Assembly: GCA_045801465.1 (NCBI GenBank)
Contig: JBJMSU010000030.1
Location: forward strand, 1 to 46,319
DNA from: DATFWC01 sp045801465
GTDB taxonomy: Bacteria; Pseudomonadota; Alphaproteobacteria; Rhizobiales; Xanthobacteraceae
Direction: 5' to 3'
DNA length: 46,319 nt
Under the pieces are notes generated by a model that ran no database searches, was not told the origin of the DNA, and saw only the letters and a list, made by a program, of their open reading frames with translations. Made by a program: the position numbers and the translations under genes. Within the stretch, counting starts at the first letter, position 1. Each line of letters begins with the position of its first letter. Of the stretch, positions 41,796 through 46,319 are shown piece by piece.

Positions 41796-41823
41796 ATTGT
41801 ATATGCACTTGTATATTTGTCAA
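41796..41823 (-). promoter_or_regulatory. Promoter of brnTA with a repeated operator-like sequence
   Basis: On the minus strand, TTGACA (41823-41818) and TACAAT (41801-41796) are 16 bases apart, a strong sigma-70 promoter about 90 bases before brnT. The spacer contains two ATATAC copies (ATATAC-AAGTGC-ATATAC), a likely BrnA operator by position (inference). The AT-rich stretch stands out against its GC-rich surroundings. Confidence 0.65.
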
Positions 41824-42034
41824 GCGTGCAAACTGCGAATCGACCACGCGTTGCGCCAACAGCGGGCGCCGTGAAGACCAACGTCTTGGGCTGCATTCCC
41901 TTGCATTTTCGCGATCCGGAAGCGTGAATTAAGCCTCGCGCGGAAGCGCCTGCGCAATGGGACTGCTCCGGGTTGCGACCTGCAATGAATGCCTGTGGAG
42001 CCGGTGAGCCTTTTCGGCATCGGGTCACGCTGCC

Positions 42035-42043
42035 TGTGGATAA
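42035..42043 (-). promoter_or_regulatory. Perfect DnaA box upstream of dnaG
   Basis: TGTGGATAA on + is the reverse complement of the consensus DnaA box TTATCCACA, 80 bases before the dnaG start. One 9-base match in 46 kb can arise by chance, so regulation by DnaA is only suggested. Confidence 0.4.
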
Positions 42044-42122
42044 CCGGGACAAGTGGTCACAATGCCGGCGCCGCTGAAGTTGCCGCGATATTGAGTAAGA
42101 TTCAGGCCGAGACCGAATCACC

Positions 42123-44060
42123 ATGCGCTTTCCGCCCGCCTTCCTCGACGAGTTGCGTGCGCGGCTTCCGGTGTCGGAAGTCGTCGGACGCCGCGTCAAG
42201 CTCAGGAAGGCTGGGCGCGAGTGGAAAGGGCTCTCGCCGTTCAACCAGGAGCGGACGCCCTCGTTCTTCGCCAATGACGAGAAGGCGATGTGGTTCGACT
42301 TTTCGTCCGGCCGCAACGGCACGATCTTCGATTTTGTGATGGCCACTGAAGGGGTGTCGTTCCCCGACGCCGTGGAACGCCTGGCCAGCATGGCCGGGCT
42401 TCCGCTCCCTGTCGTCTCCAAGGAGGCGGAGGCGCGCGAAGAACGGCGCAAGACATTGCATGACGTGCTCGATCTTGCGGCCAAGTTCTTCCAGGCGACG
42501 CTCGCCGCGCGCGCCGGTGCCCGTGCCCGCGGCTATCTGTCCGACCGCGGCATCGACCCCTCGAGCCAGCTCAAGTTCCGCCTCGGCTATGCGCCGGCGG
42601 AGCGCTTCGCCCTGAAGGAACATCTCGGCGCGCAGAAAGTGCCGGTCGAGGACATGGTCGAGGCCGGCCTGCTGATCGCCGGCGACGATATCCCGCTCCC
42701 GTTCGACCGCTTCCGCGATCGGGTCATCTTCCCCATTACCGATCTGCGCGATCGCGTCATCGGCTTTGGCGGCCGTGCGCTCGATGCCGACGCGCCGGCG
42801 AAATACCTCAATTCGCCGGAGACACCGCTCTTCCATAAAGGATCGACGCTCTACAATGCCGCCACGGCGCGCACCGCCGCCCATCAGGGCGCGCGCGTGA
42901 TTGCGGTCGAGGGCTATGTCGACGTCATCGCGATGGTGAGCGCGGGTTTCCCCGCGACGGTCGCGCCCCTCGGTACGGCACTGACCGACGCCCAGCTCTC
43001 GCTGATCTGGCGCATGGCCGACGAGCCGATCCTGTGCTTCGACGGCGACAGCGCCGGCCGCCGCGCCGCCTATCGGGCGGTCGACCTGGCGCTGCCGCTG
43101 CTCAAGCCGGGCAAGAGCCTGCTGTTCGCGCTCTTGCCCGAGGGCCAGGACCCCGACGACCTCGTTCGCTCCGGAAGTCGCGAAGCCGTGGAGGAGGTCT
43201 TGGGGACGGCACGGCCGCTTGCCGACATGCTGTGGCTGCGCGAAAGCGAGAGCGGCGGCTTCGATACGCCGGAACGCAGGGCGGCGCTGGAGGCAAGGTT
43301 GAGCGCCCTTTGCGCCAGCATTGGCGATGAGTCGGTTCGCAAATACTATCGACAGGACCTTGGTGAGCGCCTGCGCGCGTTGTTTGCGCCGCCGGTCAAG
43401 CCCGAACCGTTCAACCGCGGCGCCCGCCGCCTGCCTGCGCGCGGTCCTGGCGGCCGTGCGGGCGAGCGCGGACGTTCATCCCAGCCGAGCCCGCGGGAGG
43501 CTCTGCGCGCGATGAGCGCACGTTTGGGCGTCAGTCCGCTGGTGCGCGGCTTTCGCAGCGCGCTGCCGCCGCGCGAAGCGTTGATCCTGCTCACCGTGAC
43601 CAATCATCCATGGCTGATGGAGCGCCATGCCGAGGAACTTGCGGAGCTCGAGTTCCGCCACCCCGACGCCGACCGGCTGCGCCGCGCCATTCTCGACGCG
43701 GCCGGGCATGGATCGCTCGATGCCGAGACGCTCGCCGCCGCTCTTGCGACGCGCGACCTGAATGCCGTGCTCGCGCGCGTCGCGGCCACGCTCACCCATG
43801 CCTCCGACTGGCCGGCGCGCGCTGATGCCGCCCGTGAGGACGTGGAGCGATGGTGGGTCCACGTGGTCACCTTGCACCGCAAGTCGCGTACGCTACATAG
43901 GGAACTCAAAGAGGCAGAGCGTGTGCTCGGGGCCGAGCCGAGCGAGGAAAACCTCGCCTGGCTGCGCGACGTGCAGGAGCGCCTGGCGGCGCTCGACGGC
44001 ACCGAAGCGGAGATCGAAGGCTTCGGCGCTTCCTCCGGCCGGTCGGCGCGCACGCTGTAA
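42123..44060 (+). CDS. dnaG: DNA primase DnaG
   Basis: A 645-residue primase making RNA primers for replication. The N-terminal CHC2-like domain (LSPFNQERTPSFFANDEKAM, about 37-56) keeps the fold sequence but lacks the zinc-binding Cys and His residues, as in other alphaproteobacterial DnaG proteins I recall. The TOPRIM domain follows with Glu in AVEGYVDVIAM (about 263) and the metal-binding DxD in CFDGDSAGRRA (about 306). A basic linker with RGPGGRAGERGRS (about 440) leads to the helicase-binding C-terminal domain. ATG 42123 begins the family sequence. It is followed by rpoD after 402 bases. Confidence 0.95.
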   Translation: MRFPPAFLDELRARLPVSEVVGRRVKLRKAGREWKGLSPFNQERTPSFFANDEKAMWFDFSSGRNGTIFDFVMATEGVSFPDAVERLASMAGLPLPVVSKEAEAREERRKTLHDVLDLAAKFFQATLAARAGARARGYLSDRGIDPSSQLKFRLGYAPAERFALKEHLGAQKVPVEDMVEAGLLIAGDDIPLPFDRFRDRVIFPITDLRDRVIGFGGRALDADAPAKYLNSPETPLFHKGSTLYNAATARTAAHQGARVIAVEGYVDVIAMVSAGFPATVAPLGTALTDAQLSLIWRMADEPILCFDGDSAGRRAAYRAVDLALPLLKPGKSLLFALLPEGQDPDDLVRSGSREAVEEVLGTARPLADMLWLRESESGGFDTPERRAALEARLSALCASIGDESVRKYYRQDLGERLRALFAPPVKPEPFNRGARRLPARGPGGRAGERGRSSQPSPREALRAMSARLGVSPLVRGFRSALPPREALILLTVTNHPWLMERHAEELAELEFRHPDADRLRRAILDAAGHGSLDAETLAAALATRDLNAVLARVAATLTHASDWPARADAAREDVERWWVHVVTLHRKSRTLHRELKEAERVLGAEPSEENLAWLRDVQERLAALDGTEAEIEGFGASSGRSARTL

Positions 44061-44462
44061 CGCATCTCGCCACGAAAGCTTGCCCTCCCGATGCGGGCAT
44101 CGCTTTCGCCGACATGTGCCACAAGTCGTTCCAGAGCCATCCGATTCCGACGGGACCGGCTCTGGAGGACTGAAGGGTAGGAAAGCCGGACGCGGGGTTG
44201 CGCCGAGAGGGCCGCCGCGCTAGAGGCCCGGCAACTGAGGAACCAGGGTTAATCGGAGCTTAAGCAGCTCCATTCACATTCTGATCGCGATTCGACTCGG
44301 TGGTGCTCGACGCGCTATCGGCCGACGAACGGAATGAGACCCGGTCCGGCGGGTGTTCCGGCGCAGTACGGTTCGCCGACAGGAACATTCGCTCAAGAGG
44401 TCTGGACCATGTCCCGATACCAACGGGGACAGGATCTAGCCCGCGGGCATCCAGGAGACACC
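44061..44462. other. 402-base dnaG-rpoD intergenic region
   Basis: No gene is supported here. It should contain the rpoD promoter(s), but I could not identify convincing -35/-10 pairs or a terminator. The AGGAGA just before ATG 44463 is the rpoD ribosome site. Confidence 0.5.
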
Positions 44463-46319
44463 ATGGCGAGCAAGACCAAGGCGACCCCGCAAAAGGAAGA
44501 GGCTCCGGAAAAAGAGACGAGCGACAGCCCGGACAGTCCCCTCCTCGACCTGTCGGACGCCGCGGTCCGCAAGATGATCAAGCTGGCCAAGAAGCGCGGC
44601 TGGGTCACCCACGATCAGATCAATGCGGTCCTCCCCTCGGAAGAGGTGAGCTCGGACCAGATCGAAGACATTTTCGCGATGCTCAACGAGATGGGCATCA
44701 ACGTCGTCGACCAGGAGGAGGCCGAAGCGGAGGCCGAGACCGGCGAGCGCGAGGAGGAAGAGGACGACGAGCCGGCCGGCGACACCGAGCTGGTGGAGGT
44801 CACCGCCAAGCCGCTCGCCACCAAGGAGACCAAGGAGCCGACCGAGCGCACCGACGATCCCGTCCGCATGTACCTGCGCGAGATGGGCTCGGTCGAATTG
44901 CTCTCGCGTGAAGGCGAGATCGCCATCGCCAAGCGCATCGAGGCCGGCCGCGAGGCGATGATCGCCGGGCTGTGCGAAAGCCCGCTCACCTTCCAGGCGA
45001 TCATCATCTGGCGCGACGAGCTCAACGAAGGAAAGGTGTTCCTGCGCGACATCATCGATCTCGAGGCGACCTATGCGGGTCCCGACGGCAAGGTGGTCAA
45101 CCCGGCGGCGCCGCCCGGGACGCCCGGCGGGCCGCCAGCGGCCAATCCGGGCGCAGCTCCCACCGCCGCCGTCCCGCCGGTGATTGTCGTCGCCCAGCCG
45201 GTCACGGCGGCGCCGCCCGCCGCACCGCCCGGCCCGACGCCGTTCAAGGCGGCGCCGCAGCCCAAGGCGGACGGCGAGGAAGGGGACGAAGGCGAAGCGG
45301 CCGCCATCGCCGACGCCGATCTCGACGACGACGATCTGGAGAACTCGCTCTCGCTCGCGGCCATCGAGGCCGAGCTCAAGCCCAAGGTGCTGGAGACGTT
45401 CGATCGCGTGGCGGATTCCTACAAGAAGCTGCGCCGCCTGCAGGACCAGGACATCGAGAACAAGCTCAAGAACGAGTCGCTCTCGCCGTCGCAGGAGCGC
45501 AAGTACAAGAAGCTCAAGGACGAGATCATCGCCGAGGTGAAGTCGCTCCGCCTCAATCAGGCGCGCATCGACTCGCTGGTCGAGCAGCTCTACGACATCA
45601 ACAAGCGCCTCGTCGGGCTCGAGGGCCGCCTGATGCGGCTGGGCGAGAGCTACGGCGTCGCGCGCGAGGATTTTTTGAAGAACTACCAGGGCTCGGAGCT
45701 CGACCCGCGCTGGCTCAACCGCGTGTCCAAGCTCTCCGCCAAGGGGTGGAAGAATTTCGTCGCCAGGGACAAGGACCGCATCAAGCACATCCGCGGCGAC
45801 ATCCACGGGCTCGCCGGCGAGACCGGGCTGGAGATCGCCGAGTTCCGCAAGATCGTGCAGATGGTGCAGAAGGGCGAGCGCGAGGCGCGCCAGGCCAAGA
45901 AGGAAATGGTCGAGGCCAACCTGCGGCTCGTCATCTCGATCGCCAAGAAATACACCAACCGCGGCCTGCAGTTCCTCGACCTGATCCAGGAAGGCAACAT
46001 CGGCCTGATGAAGGCGGTGGACAAGTTCGAGTACCGGCGCGGCTATAAGTTCTCGACCTACGCCACCTGGTGGATCCGGCAGGCGATCACCCGCTCGATT
46101 GCTGACCAGGCGCGCACCATCCGCATCCCGGTGCATATGATCGAGACCATCAACAAGATCGTGCGCACGAGCCGGCAGATGCTGCACGAGATCGGCCGCG
46201 AGCCGACCCCGGAGGAGCTCGCCGAGAAGCTCGCCATGCCGCTCGAGAAGGTGCGCAAGGTCTTGAAGATCGCCAAGGAGCCGATCTCGCTGGAGACGCC
46301 GATCGGCGACGAGGAGGAT
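44463..46319 (+). CDS. rpoD: RNA polymerase primary sigma factor RpoD (5' part; runs off the window)
   Basis: The first 619 codons of sigma-70; the gene continues past the window end in frame. Region 1.1 is at about 33-75 (VRKMIKLAKKRGWVTHDQI), an acidic stretch follows, region 1.2 is DPVRMYLREMGSVELLSREG (about 136-155), and regions 2.1-2.4 begin at about 480 (MVEANLRLVISIAKKYTNRG, YKFSTYATWWIRQAITRSIA, TIRIPVHM). Region 3 follows (REPTPEELAEKL); region 4 lies outside. Residues 204-267 form a Pro/Ala-rich insert in the non-conserved region. AGGAGA precedes ATG 44463. It forms the dnaG-rpoD pair typical of bacteria. Confidence 0.97.
   Translation, partial: MASKTKATPQKEEAPEKETSDSPDSPLLDLSDAAVRKMIKLAKKRGWVTHDQINAVLPSEEVSSDQIEDIFAMLNEMGINVVDQEEAEAEAETGEREEEEDDEPAGDTELVEVTAKPLATKETKEPTERTDDPVRMYLREMGSVELLSREGEIAIAKRIEAGREAMIAGLCESPLTFQAIIIWRDELNEGKVFLRDIIDLEATYAGPDGKVVNPAAPPGTPGGPPAANPGAAPTAAVPPVIVVAQPVTAAPPAAPPGPTPFKAAPQPKADGEEGDEGEAAAIADADLDDDDLENSLSLAAIEAELKPKVLETFDRVADSYKKLRRLQDQDIENKLKNESLSPSQERKYKKLKDEIIAEVKSLRLNQARIDSLVEQLYDINKRLVGLEGRLMRLGESYGVAREDFLKNYQGSELDPRWLNRVSKLSAKGWKNFVARDKDRIKHIRGDIHGLAGETGLEIAEFRKIVQMVQKGEREARQAKKEMVEANLRLVISIAKKYTNRGLQFLDLIQEGNIGLMKAVDKFEYRRGYKFSTYATWWIRQAITRSIADQARTIRIPVHMIETINKIVRTSRQMLHEIGREPTPEELAEKLAMPLEKVRKVLKIAKEPISLETPIGDEED

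Noticed and set aside
44300..44911. A 203-codon plus-strand frame before and within rpoD
   Set aside because: Overlaps the RpoD start in another frame; Arg/Gly-rich and unlike any family.
1..46319. CRISPR arrays, tRNA or rRNA genes
   Set aside because: No regularly spaced direct repeats of suitable length, and no tRNA-like GGTTCGAATC arm in cloverleaf context, were seen; the GGTTCGAGAC at 36020 belongs to a palindromic repeat.

Overview
The window reads as chromosome of a GC-rich alphaproteobacterium of the order Hyphomicrobiales (Rhizobiales), probably on the Bradyrhizobium/Xanthobacteraceae side. The main reasons are the six-gene acpXL cluster for very-long-chain fatty acids of lipid A, an alphaproteobacterial-type DnaG without a zinc-binding CHC2 motif, the carA / yqeY / dnaG / rpoD neighbourhood, the pssA-psd pair, and several palindromic repeats of the type scattered through rhizobial genomes. 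The taxonomic call is inference from gene content. No rRNA, tRNA, CRISPR array, prophage or insertion sequence was recognised.

Layout. 1-5505: a leader region with a strong inverted repeat, then the acpXL operon on + (AcpXL, FabZ-like dehydratase, an active-site-less ketosynthase partner, a complete ketosynthase, an MDR reductase, the LpxXL acyltransferase), followed by a B12-binding radical SAM protein (5585-7201). 7235-9522: an aminotransferase and a PotF-like binding protein on -. 9684-14245: a secreted TPR protein, a rhodanese, an unknown membrane protein and an NMT1-type binding protein. 14275-18031: Kup and MotA-MotB on -. 18274-20263: MmsA and an AprI/Inh-type lipoprotein. 20361-23333: an unusual run on - consisting of a 65-aa membrane protein, a 292-aa protein of unknown function, an unsecreted subtilase and a stand-alone protein that looks like a subtilase propeptide. 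23482-26299: GST, a membrane protein, a TPR-type small protein and an L,D-transpeptidase. 26662-30350: Atm1-type ABC exporter, Psd and PssA (phosphatidylethanolamine synthesis). 30512-35286: LOG and VOC proteins, then a chain on - of cysS, a GNAT, a 37-aa membrane protein and cimA, each overlapping the next by four bases. 35629-38742: a small protein with a possible EcfG-type promoter, a methyltransferase, a YjlB-like cupin and carA. 38914-46319: yqeY, a TIM-barrel protein, an alpha/beta hydrolase, a BrnT/BrnA toxin-antitoxin pair, dnaG and the first 619 codons of rpoD.

How the genes work together. The first block builds the C28-type hydroxy fatty acid on a dedicated carrier protein and transfers it to lipid A. 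PssA/Psd make phosphatidylethanolamine, and the transpeptidase acts on peptidoglycan, so much of the window serves the cell envelope. CarA, CimA and CysS are housekeeping metabolism and translation; DnaG and RpoD are the macromolecular-synthesis pair. The stretch between yqeY and dnaG, and the 20.3-26.3 kb stretch, look like accessory insertions. Palindromic repeats sit in at least five intergenic gaps. The best candidate for an undescribed system is the subtilase cassette at 20361-23089.
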